Assembly: GCA_050084515.1 (NCBI GenBank)
Contig: CM114271.1
Location: forward strand, 39,866,001 to 39,930,000
DNA: 64,000 nucleotides
Origin: Blasia pusilla
Lineage: Eukaryota > Marchantiophyta > Marchantiopsida > Blasiales
Direction: 5' to 3'
Below the pieces are notes generated by a model. It saw only the letters and a program-made list of their open reading frames with translations, was not told the origin of the DNA and searched no databases. Positions 46,969 through 60,167 of the stretch are shown in pieces (the first letter of the stretch is position 1; each line of letters opens with the position of its first letter). The position numbers and the translations under genes are program-made.

Positions 46969-47415
46969 ATTGGAGATATTTTGGTACTTCTTGTCTCGTT
47001 GTTTGGATTCCATCAATTAGCATGGGATCGTGCCTGTTTCTGTGTGTGTTCGGTAACAACGATGTATGTTGTGTAGAGATGTGTATGCGCACGACAAGCT
47101 CTCAAGCATTCTCTCTTTGTTGAACCTATTGGCATGAGGTAGCGGAGCTATGGTCCTCCTTGCCTTGTGTGTGTAACCCAAGCCTCTCATAAGGAGAGTG
47201 GGTTTGGTTTGACATGAGAGAGAGTGCACACCAAAGAGAGCTTGGTGTGAGACCTTGTTGTTGTGATGGAGAGATTTGATCAATTTTATTGGAAATATTT
47301 TAGTACTTCTTGTCTCGTTGTGTGGATTCCATGGGTTAGCATGGGATCGCGTATGTTTTTCTGTATGTTTGGTGACAACGATGTATGTTGTCTAGCGATG
47401 TATATGCGCACGACA
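46969..47415 (+). repeat. 3' end of copy B: B1, partial A2, B2
   Basis: B1 is 46969-47096 and B2 is 47288-47415, both 128 bp and ending ACGACA. Between them, 47097-47287 matches the last ~190 bp of the terminal repeat of copy A (TTGTTGAACCT..GGAGAGTGGGTTTG). The first two thirds of A2 are missing. The arrangement repeats that of copy A. Confidence 0.82.
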
Positions 47416-47419
47416 AACT

Positions 47420-48285
47420 CCTCCGCCTGTACAAGAAGCGAGCTCCATCGAATAGGAGCGTTTAGCGAGCAGCAACATCCAGCGAGAGGAGGAAGAGCTT
47501 CGCGTAGAGAGGAGAGGAGAGCGTCGTGCTGAGAAGGGAGCGGAAAGACAGGGCAGCGTAGCAGCATGGTTGAGCGGAGGGGAGAACGACGGGCCATGCA
47601 CGAGCGTGGCCGAAGCCTAAAGGGAATGTGCGGGGTGGAAGGGAAAGGGTGAGGGGGGAAGGCGGAAACCATGCCTATGCGATCTCAACCTTTTGATGTA
47701 GATCCCAACGGCTTGTTACATCTGACCATTGGATCTAGCCATGAATATAATTGGCAACAACCGCAGTTAGGGGAAGTACTCGGGTAGGAATAAGTTCGAA
47801 GAACCAATTGTGACATTAAAAAATATATATAAATATTTCTCTTTTTTCTTTCTTTTTCTTGTCTTTTTTTTCTTCCCATCCATGTGTTTACCTTTCCCTT
47901 TAACTTACCATTTCTCATTTTCTTTTATTTTTTCAAATTTTCTCAATTTATTTTAAATCTTTACTTCATACTCAAAATTTTCCTCTACTTCTAATTTCCT
48001 TTCCTTTAAAATTTTCCTCTAGGAAAAATTAACACCAACTTTTTCTATCTTTCCCTTCTTTTTTTCCCTACTTATTCCCATCAAATTACAAAGTTCTCTT
48101 TTTGGTTTATTATTTTAATTGAAATTTTTAATTAACAACAACTAATACTCCTTGACGTGGAGAGAAGAAATCTGGGTGCTATAGAAATATATACCAATTT
48201 CGGAAGTGACTCAAAGGGGACAAACTGAAATACATAAGAACATTTTTCCGCATTTCAAGGAGGCAAAGTGACTTGATCTTCCATT
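47420..48285. other. spacer, no supported gene
   Basis: A GC-rich, Arg/Ser-coding stretch to about 47680 opens frames on the minus strand without recognisable domains. It is followed by T-rich low-complexity DNA (47820-48120). Confidence 0.5.
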
Positions 48286-48665
48286 GTAACATGACTTATT
48301 ATTCCTTATTCATGTTTCCGCTCTGCCAACTTTCATGATTATATTATAGAATAACAAAAGCTCTTCAAACATTTTTTTATTTCCCTTGGCACCTTACTGA
48401 TTGGAAGGTAAGATTATCATGTAACATGATTTATTATCCCTTATTCATGTTTCCCGATGATGACTTTCATGGTTACATTATAAAATAACAAAAACTCTTC
48501 AAACATTTTTTTATTTCCCTTGGCACCTTACGAGTTGGAAGGTAAGATTATCATGTTTCTGCGGTGATGACTTTCTTGATTACATCATAGACTAACAAAA
48601 GCTCTTCAAACATTTTTTATTTCCCTTGGCACCTTACTAATTGGAAAGTAAGATTATCATGTTTG
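48286..48665. repeat. tandem repeat of 107-134 bp, about 3 copies
   Basis: CTCTTCAAACATTTTT starts at 48361, 48495 and 48602, each followed by TTTCCCTTGGCACCTTAC, then TTGGAA.GTAAGATTATCATG. The units differ by an internal AACATGATTTATTATCCCTT segment present in the first two. Confidence 0.85.
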
Positions 48666-48911
48666 TCTGGGAAGAAAGAAAATATTTTCTGGAGATATAG
48701 CTCATGAGGTCACATGTTCAGACTTGACTCATTCAAATTTTTATAATGACATATACCAACCTGAGGACTTCTCAAAAGACAGGTGTCAACCTAATGAGGG
48801 ATTTGTAACCATTCTCTTAATAGTATAATGGTATGTCACAAATACCCCACCAAAGTATTAAAAAACTAGCACCTGCGTATCCGTGGAATGAACAGTCTTC
48901 ACTAGTATGAG

Positions 48912-49016
48912 GGGACAGCTTTGCTTCATCTCCACTCAAACTATATTTCTTGATCTAAGGGACAGCTTTGCTTCATCTCCACTCAAACTATATTTCTTGA
49001 TCTAAGGGACAGCTTT
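48912..49016. repeat. 47-bp tandem repeat, 2.2 copies
   Basis: GGGACAGCTTTGCTTCATCT with its continuation to TTGATCTAA is repeated exactly, with a third partial copy. It lies about 440 bp downstream of the catalase stop codon. Confidence 0.92.
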
Positions 49017-49453
49017 AGATGGTTCCCTTCCCTTGATACTTAGCAGACATACGCATACATAGTACATCTCAAACACTCCCCTTTCTTGACGTAACGCATA
49101 AAACTTAATTACAGTTCCGTTGTCATGTGCTACTAGACATGGGGGCCTTTTAAGATCAGGAGCCAAAGCTTAATCAGATATTGAATGCATAATCAATATT
49201 ATGACACTCACACGGAGGAACTTCAACCCCACTAATTTACTCAATCCCTGACAATTCAGATACTTACATATTGGTGGACAGTTCTCTCCACATAGAGATG
49301 AGTGCCTTGAGAAGAAAGTTAACAGTCCAACTACGTGATCTTACTATTTTTCACTACTTTCCAACTCGAATTACAACAATACACAGTAAAGGGACGTCTC
49401 AGCATTTCCTGTCAACCCAGCTGTCCAATTCTACAACAGTTGCTTGTTGTTCC

Positions 49454-52400
49454 TCACAAGTGGGCTGGCACCTTCACGCGACTGGCCAATTTCTGCCCCA
49501 ATGTCTTGTCACACTGTTCCACGGAAGAACAAATTGTTAGTTAAGAGATCCCACATCATATGTCAGCTTGAACCACCCCTCCATTACCAAATGGTTACCA
49601 AATGGTGAAGCCATTTGGTACTGGAGAACAGGTGAGATGAGCGAACACATGGACAACAACCAAAACAATCCCAGTGTTGAGATGGTTACTACGAGTCAAC
49701 ATAAAGACACGAACATGAAGCGCCTCCATCTACAACAGGACAACAAACCGGAGTTGAGGGGTCATAATTACCTGAGACCAGTAACCCAGCCATATGTTCC
49801 GAACCTCAGCCGTTACCTTGGGATCCGACAGGTTGTCAACCCATTGGGCAATGAAACGCTCTTGTCTGCATTCGATAAAGCACCAAGAACCCATGATTAC
49901 AAATCATTGCTAAAATATTCAGGTTGTTAGGTCAGGAATCACTACCTGTATCTCATTATAACTAACTGTATCTCATAAGAGTAAGATGCATTCCAGAAAT
50001 CAGGTGAAATAAATTACCTGTCAGGTGCCCATGATCTGAACCTTTGTCCAGGCTGGGTGAAGTTGTTTTCCTTGGCTATCATGACCTGTACACCACAAAA
50101 CCAACACTTAAGTGCCTTCAATGACTGATCAAATATACTCTGAGAGATTTGGAAAATTAGGGTGTTTAACTGGATTTTTTTCTTCGCACATGACTTTGCT
50201 TTCTATAATGTTATACTTTAATGATTACCTGCAAGGTAGTTGCCTTCTATTAGGATACAATCAACTCTTCCTAATTCAAGGTTTTCTTTCCACCCACTGA
50301 ACTTGCACTCGATAGAATTCTGTTTTTCTTGCAGGACCTAAAACCTACTGAAACCTTACAGTGGTACAGAAAAATAGGACTGGTTCAACAGACCAGCAAC
50401 TAACCTTCTCACGTCGTCCAGTAAGAACATGGGATGGGATTGGCACTTTCTCAGAATGGCGTACGGGGTCAAACCGAGATGGGAAATAGTTCACCTGCAT
50501 GTGAACAACCAGCGCATGAGTCCTGACCCCAAGACGTGAGTTATTTCAGGGCTAAAGAATAAGTATTGAAACCATATCAAAGTAGAACAGCAAAACTTTT
50601 TTCACAAATTCACTTCAGAATCACCACTTTCATTTTACCTCTTCATCCCTATGCATGAAGTTCATGGAACCTTCATGGTGATTGTTGTGATATGCACATT
50701 TTGGAGCATTCACAGGTAGCATCAAATAGTTAGGCCCTAATCGATGGCGCTGAGTGTCGGCGTAAGAGAAGATACGACTCTGAAGCAATTTGTCATCAGT
50801 ATAGTACACTCCAGGAACCACAATAGCAGGACAAAATGCCAGCTGTTCATTCTCAGCAAAAAAGTTGTCAATGTTCTTGTTGAGAACCATACGTCCCACT
50901 GGTTGCAAAGGGAATAATTCTTCAGGCCAGATCTTGGTCACATCCAAGGGATCAAAATCAAACTTGTGTTCATCAGCAGGATCCAAAGTTTGAATGAACA
51001 GTTTCCATTCCGGGTAGTCACCAGCAGCGATTGCATCAGTCAAGTCTTTGGTAGCATGACTGTGATTTGATCCTCCAACTACCACAGCTTCCTCAGGCAA
51101 GAGGCACTTCACTCCTTGAGTCGGAATCCAGTGAAATTTCACTAGTGTAGCCTTGCCAGCTTTGTTGATCAAAGTAAATGTATGCACCCCAAAACCCTCC
51201 ATGTGCCTATAGTTCAAAGGGATACCCACATCATCGAACAGGAAGGTGAACATGTGCATACTCTCAGGGTGGTGAGAGAAGAAGTCCAGAATGCGCCAGA
51301 TTTCTTGAATGTGAGTTTTTGGGTTGGGCTTCAGGGCATGAACCATGTCAGGGAACTTCATTCCATCTCGTACAAAGAAAACAGGGAAGTTATTTCCCAC
51401 CATGTCAAAGTTACCCTGCATCAAAAGCAAGAGAACTCCATGGATCAATTACAGGGACCTTATGAATTACAGACCTTCTTCTCCTCCTCCTCCAGAAATA
51501 CAACAAAACACCAAAGAGCACTCAGTCCAATGAAAATGAGACCAACTTCCATCCAGATGGTCCTTGCAAAACTGAATCGTATACCTGGAATATGTCAGAC
51601 TCCACAAACATGTATACAGGCCGTAGCTCATAAAAAACTGCTAAGGAAAAAATGCTCACGTCGTGTTCTACATGTACACCAATAATTCGATCTACAGGGT
51701 AAAATAAGTGATACCTCTCTGGTGTAAAATTTGACTGCAAACCCACGGGGATCACGAATTGACTCCGGACTCCCCCGCTCATGGATGACAGTGGAAAAGC
51801 GGACAATCACGGGTGTTTGAACTCCAGGAGCCCTCAAGAAATCAGCGCAGGAAAGATGTGAGATGTCATGAGTGACCTCGAAAAATCCCTTGGCGCTGGC
51901 TCCTCGAGCATGGACCACTCGTTCGGGAATACGCTCGCGGTCAAATTGGGCAATTTTCTCAAGCAGGTGATAGTCTTCCAACAAAACCGGCCCTACAATC
52001 AGGAATCAATAGGTGAGGCAACCGCACGTTCGACATGGTCAGACTACTGACAAGCAAAGCCACCAAGAAACAACCGAGCCGAAGATAGAGTCTAATCAAA
52101 ATTGCGAACAGGTATGCTGCCCACCACAAATCTAGGAGGGCCTTTCGGCATATCTAATTTCTCTGGTCCACAATTTGTGGAGAAAACTTGCTTACCTCGT
52201 TCACCGACAGTAAGGGAAGCATTGTTATTCCACACTGGAGCCCCAGAGTTGGTCGTGAAGTAGGGGGAGTTGTAAGCGCTTGATGGTCGATACTGCAGAA
52301 ACATGAAACGAATGATGAGTATTTCGTTGTTCTCTAAATAATTTGCATGCTATTCTGTAGACAAAAAACCAAGGACATCTGCCCGGGCAAGTACAAGCCG

Positions 52401-53003
52401 CTTCTCCTGGACGCTGGCAAGTCAGAGTAGGGCTGTCAATGCGACTTGCCACTACCTGACGTCACCGCCGGTGCCTCAAAATGTCACATTTCAATGGGTC
52501 ATTTCCTTTCTCAATTCCGACTAACAGCGCAAATTTCAACACTTTGTGACCGATTGACACCAATACCCTCTCGTCCTTCCAAACGGCTTACATCCCACTT
52601 TTGACCCGCACTCGCTTGTACGCCGAACTTGGCCAGTGCTACATCCAGGGTGAATTCGGAAGAACTAAACAGGGACAATTTCCAGGAAGAGCACTTGGCA
52701 AGTGCTAGTCGTGGCGAGAGACAACGCCAGTGTCTCCACCGCAGAGCTAACAAAAGATTGCGAAATTTAATAGATTCTGAGGACGCCAAATGTGCAGAGA
52801 AAGTTGCTCACTCAGTACACAGTCCACTTCACTGCCCTACCTCCTTCGCAAAACGAATCGCCTCTCCGTCTCTCCAATAGGCGTGACAAATCGGTGACCA
52901 ACCACAACAAGCAAGCACAATTGCAAACACCGACGAACTGATGGAGCACCGCGATAGCAATACAGAAATCAATAGAACGACCAAATACCTTGTAAGGATC
53001 CAT
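49454..53003 (-). CDS. CAT: catalase, 8 exons, 492 aa
   Basis: A haem catalase that turns hydrogen peroxide into water and oxygen in peroxisomes. Exons on the minus strand are 53003-52989, 52292-52196, 51992-51715, 51415-50639, 50494-50405, 50085-50018, 49865-49772 and 49513-49454. They join in frame at GT-AG borders into 492 aa, the usual plant length. The protein starts MDPYK, an exon of five codons. Active-site residues are present: His65 ([12 protein letters not shown]), Asn138 (DMVGNN) and the haem ligand Tyr348 ([14 protein letters not shown]). The QKL near the C-terminus (480-482, in LGQKLASR) matches the plant internal peroxisomal signal. The last residues (KVPAHL) differ from the NVRP-type end common in plants. 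No disabling change is seen, so this is probably functional. Confidence 0.95.
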
Positions 53004-54640
53004 CGTTGCACCCCTCGTAGGAGCGTTCTTGACTAGCAATTCCTCTTCCTCCTCGTAGTAAATCTTCCGGTCCTCGTATCGCTGCTCTATTCTGCGGGGA
53101 AGCGTGCTGACCTCGTTCCAAGCACAGGACGAGGGATTTAGAGGACCGACGCGAGATGAGGGAAGGAAGGTAGATAGTTTCTGTGGTAGTCCTCAAAAGA
53201 TCCTCAAAGGGTTGGTCCACATTCACATGGCATGGTATGGCATGGGATGCAGTGAGCCAGCCATGGAGCCATGGGTTATCGTGTCGGCGCCACGCCGAAA
53301 CCAAAGCGGGACATGACAGCCTCGTCTTCAGTCGGTCACTCGTGACACCGGGGACTTCGCGGACCCGGATAAGATCCAGATCCACGGCTTTCGTCATATC
53401 ACGTGTACCCGGAGCCTAATCCACCGCAAAAAAATGTGCCACGTCTCAACACTATTCACCTGTCAGGACCTCCTTCGCCGGGTGTGTGCTTTATCTCGAA
53501 GCACCGGGAGTAGAGTTCCAGAGATGGCCGTCCCGTCGGACGCAACCAGCATTACCAGTAACCACTACCGCGGTGCAGTGGGTGCTCGTTCTAGTACCTT
53601 CATTTCTAAAAACAATACCTCATTTCAAACTTTTTATTTTATTTTTCTTTTTATTTTCACGACTTATTTCACTAAAGCTCATGAACAACACTTCTTCTTC
53701 TCGATCTCCCTATTCGTTACGGCTTCAACTACAACGACTTTTTCAAATAGAAGTTCGTAATTGTGCCACCACATATGGGAGCGCCATGAAATTTTATATT
53801 TTTAGAACTTTGTAAGTATTTTTTAGAAATACAATACGCAAGGGGTGGGGATTCCCATCTCCTCTCATAGGGCCGCACATTAGTTTTACTAGGGCGTCTC
53901 AATGTAGCGTCTGTTAGGGTTGCGACGTCTGACGGCCGCTTGGTTGTAAAACCAGAACGGGAGACTTTTACGTCTTTGGGTAGTTCACTTTGTTAAATGC
54001 CATAAGTCAATTCTATGGGTGCTCTACTTATGTGATGTCGTGTGCTACATGTCTCCGACGTCTCAAAATCACCACGGCCTCACGCCGCCCCGAATTTTGA
54101 AGTGATGTGTATCATGCAATGCAAGCTTTATTCTATATCTCGTCTTGACACATTTGAATTGAATGGAGGGAGAGTCATGAAAGACACTACCACACTCTGC
54201 TTGATTTCTCAAGTAAGTCTGGACCGGCAAGAGTGAGTACCCAATGATAGTCAATTCTGAAGTGCCTTAACGCAGTTGGCTGGAATTTGGTGGAAGATAA
54301 CTTTGCATATCGCATTGGAGGAAGATATTTCATACGAATTAAGCGGGAATTGTGCGGGAAAGATATCACATGCTTCTCAGGGCTTTACTCCCGCCATTCC
54401 TTGTTGCCAAAAATTTAGGGGGATGAAGCTACTAATCAAATTTGCATACTTTTTCAAAAATGGAGAATGAAACTCCATTCTGTTATAGGGAACTTGCAAA
54501 TTTTGGTGCGCCACTCTCGAGACTTATGCTTCTATCAAGATCTTTCTTTGAACATGGTTATTCTGATTAGGTGTTGGGGAGCACAATTAAATATTTTGAT
54601 TAGTGATTAGTCTCGCTTCTATCGGGCTCTCTTTCAACAT
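53004..54640. other. upstream flank of catalase, no other gene
   Basis: Presumably contains the catalase promoter and 5' UTR (reading right to left), but I cannot place a TATA box with confidence. Short open frames on both strands have no recognisable content. Confidence 0.45.
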
Positions 54641-54644
54641 GATT

Positions 54645-54900
54645 TATGTGTCTGGCTACTTTGTAGTTCTCTCTTCCGATAAGAGTATATGTTAGGGAGT
54701 TGAGTCTCCAAGTTCTAATTGTAGATTGATGTATTTCGATACCTTTGTAGTTGTCTCTTCCGATCGGAGTAGGTGTTGGTGAGTTTAGATTGGAGTTCTG
54801 ATTGTTGATTTATGCGTGTGGCTACTTTTGTTGTTATCTCTTCCGATCAGAGTGGGCGTTGGGGAGTTTAGACTGGAGTTCTGATTGATGATTACTGATT
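54645..54900. repeat. 84-bp tandem repeat, 3 copies
   Basis: The word CTCTTCCGAT occurs at 54671, 54755 and 54838 (periods 84 and 83). The shared surroundings are GTGGCTACTTTGTAG and a TTGGAGTTCTGATTG-like part. It lies just left of the Harbinger remnant and may be subterminal to it. Confidence 0.82.
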
Positions 54901-54929
54901 TTACCATCATATGTTATGTAAGCACATTC

Positions 54930-55610
54930 ATCAAAACCCACTCTAATGATTTGAAATGCATAAGTACAGATCAAGTAGATGAGTTAATCTGTTGTGTTGG
55001 AGAGGGTGGAGGATTGGGAGCGACTTATCCCACCCTTCAAAAGTCATTTGAGAGGAGTAGTAGCGCCTAAACTAAGCGGCAAGCAGCCAATGCAATGAAG
55101 GGTACGTTGCTAGAGTGAAAGATTTCATATGTAGTATGGGGTTATAAAAAGATATTGGAATATTGTGAAGACCTTGAAGACTTTGCAGCATTACATGGTG
55201 TCAGGAGGAAGATAAAAGTTGGAGGGAAAGTGCAATACATATCCTGCTTTTGGAGTTATGGTTGTCTACCAACAAAAATTTGGATTCATGTCTCTTACTA
55301 TCTTGCAGAAAAAGTTCGATAGATATGTGCAAGCATACAAGAAGGCAAAAGAGCTTATAACGAGTACTGGAGGTGGCTTGATAGAAACTCAAATTGCTAG
55401 TGGCTTGTTGTTGGAGGAAAAAGTGAATCAACGATGCCCATTCTTCTATCGAACGGATGCGTTATTTGGGCATCGAGCCAATGTCAACCCCCTTTCCCTT
55501 GCTGCCCTTGGCTTGGAACATTTGTCAACTTCAAAAACATTCAACTCACTGGGTAATTCTCAAGATCCCACCAATTATTCGAGAACTACTCAAGAAGTAG
55601 CATGAGAGCT
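54930..55610 (+). pseudogene. PIF/Harbinger ORF1-like Myb/SANT protein remnant
   Basis: Broken frames encode a Myb/SANT-like protein of the kind that accompanies Harbinger transposases and helps bring them to DNA. The segment in 55219-55605 reads LQKKFDRYVQAYKKAKELI, STGGGL, then CPFFYRTDALFGHRANVNPL, which is typical of the C-terminal half of such proteins. The N-terminal half (54885-55070 and on) is interrupted by stops at about 55068 and 55118 and by a frameshift near 55220. The partner transposase lies tail to tail on the other strand, which supports the assignment. Confidence 0.62.
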
Positions 55611-55689
55611 TGAGGGCCAATGTCTCGATAGCCAAGTGGACAAGGATTTTCTCAAAAATACAAGTTTTCATCAAGAGTGGATGGCCGCT

Positions 55690-56470
55690 AGTGACAACTC
55701 ACAATAACTTACTGGACTTTACTTAGAGAATGTGAAGACTCGCTAGTGAAAAATAAATATTATTCTTCTTCGATCATCGAAGACAAATTCAACATTAATT
55801 TAATATCGCGACTTACAATCAAAATAAGTCTCACATTTACACTTTGGTCTTTGGCTCAATGGCAACAAGGTCCCATCAATAAGACCCATGCATCAAGGAA
55901 ATCTTTTCTTAGCAAATTCAGCACAGATGCGCTTGTGCTCCTCCTCATCAAGCCATTGGATTTGATTTCCTAACCTATCTTCCAATATCGTCATGCAACA
56001 CCGTGTAGAGTTGATCATAAAGCATTGGGACACTCCCCACAAGAACAAAGAACGTGCTAAAGAAGCCCCGTTGCCCTTATGCCCAAATCTATCTAATGTT
56101 GTTGCCAACTGGGTTGGAATAGGGATTTTTTCCCTACCTAATTCGGATATTAATATTGGGTGATCTTCTATTACTTGAACCAATCAAGAAAATGACTCCA
56201 TGCTCGTGCAAGTCAACTGGCGACAGCTCTTGGGAGCCAAGTCATTAAAGTAATTTTCTACAAAGTCTATACTCTTCAAGAATCCCTCTCGTGGATTCAA
56301 GAATCGTGTGTCAAGCATGTACATATACATATCCATGAGATCAAAGCCCATTTCAAGCTCATCATAATCTTAAAAATTCGAATCCTCGTCGAGGATATCA
56401 ATGTAATCTACATCCCAATCATGTATATCACTCTCACCTGAAAACATCTGATCATCTGTCTCGCAATGAT
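55690..56470 (-). pseudogene. PIF/Harbinger transposase remnant
   Basis: Read right to left, the first third of a Harbinger DDE transposase is visible: IPTQLATTLDRFGHKGNGAS, a helix-turn-helix-like GVSQCFMINSTRCCMTILED, then IQWLDEEEHKRICAEF and, past one stop, MGLIDGTLLPLSQRP with the first catalytic Asp near 55880. The ADxGY- and WPGS-type segments further on are not readable, so the C-terminal two thirds are missing or scrambled. PIF/Harbinger elements move by cut and paste. This copy is dead. Confidence 0.78.
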
Positions 56471-59400
56471 TGTTTGCGCTATCTTCGGAAAGGATCTCCA
56501 TTTCTATGAGGCTTTCTACGGTTTTAAGAAGATCCTACCTCTCGGATTGTCTAGGCATGGTTCTTGGATTGTCTAGACATGGTTACTCGCGGTATATAGG
56601 TAGGTCAGTAGCTACCTCAATTGAATCCCATGAGCACAAAAACTACAAATAAATATATTAGGAGAGGGTTCATGCTCACCATGGACTTAGGAGATTACAC
56701 ACAAGAAATAGATTTACTAATTTAGAATTGCCACAATTTCTTGTTGTCACTCTTATGATTAAAAACAATGAATGCATTGAAAGGACCACGAATGTGGAGA
56801 GTTATAGAAGCAATAGAATCAAGAAAGGAAACACGCTCAGTTGAAGAAAAACCCCTAAAATCCCTTCAATTTCCTGAATCATGCATGTTTCTATTCTGGA
56901 ATGAACTTCACATAATATTTTTCAATCTCTGAAGTCTCCCCCATCTCTAAGCAATTTGGAAATTGCCCAAGTGAAAATTAGAGGGATGGGGGGGGGGGGT
57001 TAACTTACTTGCTTTGCGGATCGAGTAATGAACAACGGATTGAAAAGCAAGATTTCACAGGAAATTCTAAATAGAAAGAATTTTCATACATAGCAAGTCA
57101 AGCAAGGCAATACCTAGTTGGAGTAGCGGTTTGAGCACACCAAATCATACCAGCCCATTTCCCACCAGAGAATTTCATATTATTTCATACAAACGAGGCA
57201 GGAAAGCATGTTGAGCGTGCCAAGAAATCAGCAGCATAAGAATGACACGATCATACACAACTAGAGAGGACATCATCGTATAAGAATAACACATTCATAC
57301 ATAGCTAGAGAGGGGCGCACCAACAAGTTGGGTGAGGACAACAAGTTGAGCAGCAACCGCAAGCATTCATTTGCAGATTGACCAACAAGAATTTACAGAA
57401 AAAATTGGAAAATCTATACCCATCACCAAGTACGGCAAGGGCAGCAAGTTGAATGTGCAAGGCAACACCTAGTATGGCAAGGGCAGCAAGTTGGACAAGC
57501 AACGGCTTCATAAGCGTGTACTCGGTGGATTGAGCAAAAAAAGTTCAACGGATTTAGAGCAAAAGATCACATAGCACGATGTGGAGGGGCAGCGAGTACC
57601 GTGTTTGCCTCACACGAGTAGAGTTGGGTTGGAATTGAACGGGGTTGAGAAAAGCCATGATAGTTTTGGACATCCCATGCCAGCATAGGATGTTAGGGGT
57701 GTACATCCACCTCCTATAGCTCTCTGCTCTAGAGGTCAGACATCATATGTAAAAAAATTTACGAAAATAGACATCCGACCTTATGGCCATATTTTGAGAC
57801 ACTCTACTACTTTCATCTTTCAAAATCTTTTCATTGTTTGTGGTACTAGTATTACATTCCGTATCAACATAAAAATCCATGAAATCCATAAATCCATCAT
57901 GTTTCATTTCTTTTATTAAGTGTAAATTTCAATCATTGTAATTTTATTAAAGAGATTAAACCGCCCTAAACCCAAAAGATTCTTGCATGGAATGATTGGA
58001 AATTATACTAAAATTAGATGAAATGTGTTGAAGATGGTGGCACAAATACTTCACCTATGGAGTGAAAATTCATCATTAATCTATTTTAATCTATGTAGTT
58101 AATCTATACAATGATGAAACACATTGGTTTATTATAAGTTTAAGGATTTTAAAAAGAATTCTATGAGAAATGAAACATAAAATTAATTCATGCCATAATT
58201 TACATATGAATTTTTTTTCATCCATAAAAATATGAGATAATTTTATGTGATGTAACAATTGAAAAATTAAGAAATACTTGTGTTAGAAATGCTTTTGTCA
58301 CGATAAATTTTAACTAGTATTTAATAAATGTATTAATAAAAAAATTTCCATTGTTCATAAGAGAAATTGAATTCTTCTGTGGAAATCGGATGAGGGTTCA
58401 TTGCGTAACACGTAAGTTCCAAGTTGCCAAAACCAAGGCGTGCTATTAGTACCAAGGTGACAATAGGACACCGAGTAGATAGTGATGCACACCGTAACCT
58501 AAGGAAATTTTGCTTAATATTTGTTGTGTGGTCATTTTAAGCTTCTTAAATAAAAATCGTTGAAATAATGGATTTATTAACTAGTTTGGAAGAGGTGTGG
58601 GGGCCCCAACCACCCCCGCAAGAGATGGAAGGAGATTGTTGGGCTCTCTTATTTATGGCCCAATCGCCTCCAACTGGCCAATTGGAGAATTGCTTAGCGC
58701 TTTTTTTTGTTCTTGGAAGAATTTACCAATTTTACTTTGAGGGTAGATACAAGGTATGACAATTTGAATAGATCACAAAGAACCTCAAGTGAGATTTCGT
58801 GAACATTTATTCTTCTCGTACAATCAACAGGCAATTACCTTCTTCAATTGGTTTGGTAAAGCAACCAATTATTAGCAAGATCCAAAATGAAACGGGATGG
58901 CCAGGTGACTTTCATGTTTTGGAGACTAGTCGATTACAACTTTCAACATTAAGAAAATTCAATGAAACTTATTATGGTGGGTGATACGTGAGTCGAGATT
59001 GTTACTTTTCATCAACTTGGACGCTAATTGGTTGATATTTTAAGTGCTATAGTTTTTTATCAATGCTTTTTTAATTTCCCCTCACAAGAAATATGATATT
59101 TTAAAAAGTGCTACTCATAATTTAAATCAATATATATTCATCTTATTCATACCCATAGAAATAATATTGTGCCCCAAATAGACCTTTTTAGCAAATATGC
59201 AACATATGGTTGCACGTGTTTTTTAATATTTTGATCAAAATTTTCCAAAATGAATGGGATGACTTTACACAAAATCCTTAAATCCTTAAATGGAACTTAT
59301 TTTAATCACGTGTTGAAATTTGTATATAGATAGTGATTCCATAAATTACTATCAAGCTCTCATTCTAAGTAACTAAAGCTTCATTTTACTCCAACAACTT

Positions 59401-59979
59401 TGATTACTTTATTTATGCATCCATTGATCTCATATTAATGAAATTTTTACAATTTTCCCACCAAAAATAGTTTTCAAATCATACGAAGGTATCCAATTGT
59501 ACACCTCAATCGTCAATGCACAAATTCTCAAAAATATTGGTACGAAAAGAGTGATTTTCGATCGGGTTGAAAGATACGGTGATTTTTCACACACAAAACT
59601 ATGAAACGATCATGCAATGCCAATCCAGGTTGACAATCAAAATTTTATGTTGAAGACTTCACAAAATTGCACCAATGCGACTGAAAATTGCTTTGCAAAT
59701 GTTCAACTATATAAGCTATGACGAGTCAAGTCACCCCACGTGATCATCCCAACATCAAATATGAGGGACAAATTTTCAAAATTGTTATGAGAATCAACTT
59801 TCCTTATAAATCTAGGATAGCATATTTGATTATTTGAATTCAAACCTTTGAGAGATTATTCACTCTTGATCCTCATTGTCATACGTACCACTATCATTTT
59901 AAAAATTTACACCTCTAAATTTTTAATACATGACTTGGTTACAACGGCTATTTTTTCTTGCCTCTTGTAACATCATTTA
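56471..59979. other. spacer, no supported gene
   Basis: Includes a run of twelve G at 56988-56999. At 57110-57500 words such as GGCAAGGGCAGCAAGTTG recur without a clear period. From 57.8 kb on the DNA is very AT-rich. No gene-like open frame is recognised. Confidence 0.5.
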
Positions 59980-60167
59980 CTAGTTAGGGCCCGTGAGATG
60001 CGTGGTAATAGACATGTATACAACCTGGTTCTATAATTTTACATGTATATATGTGTATGATTAGTAAAAAAGTGTCACATGTAGCTATTTGAAGGTGTCA
60101 AAAGTGCCACGTGTTGCCATTTGAAGGTGTCGTCGTTTGAGAAGCGCTCCTCATATAATAGTAGAGA
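59980..60167 (-). mobile_element. non-autonomous Helitron (188 bp)
   Basis: On the minus strand the piece starts TCTCTACTATTATATGAGG and ends GGGCCCTAACTAG. It is flanked by A on the 5' side and T on the 3' side, the standard Helitron insertion between A and T. The 3' hairpin expected about ten bases before CTAG is weak (around CACGCATCTCACGGGC). A second 5'-like end lies 50 bp further out at 60217, part of a ~50-bp tandem duplication (60160-60260) that also repeats GCACATGT and CATGAAGATG. Too short to encode anything. Confidence 0.55.

Larger units (their letters stand above)
38873..47415 (+). mobile_element. Ty3/Gypsy-type retroelement with DNA methyltransferase and PHD finger, copy B
   Basis: This 8.5-kb copy has the same domain order as copy A and lacks the 2.9-kb insert. 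It starts TGTCACGATTGTTAGG and ends CACGACA. The four bases before the start (AACT, 38869-38872) recur directly after the end (47416-47419), which fits an integrase-made target duplication and marks the true ends. It is decayed by stops, frameshifts and deletions at places mostly different from copy A. Both terminal repeats are incomplete, and the methyltransferase has lost its catalytic loop. Confidence 0.88.
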
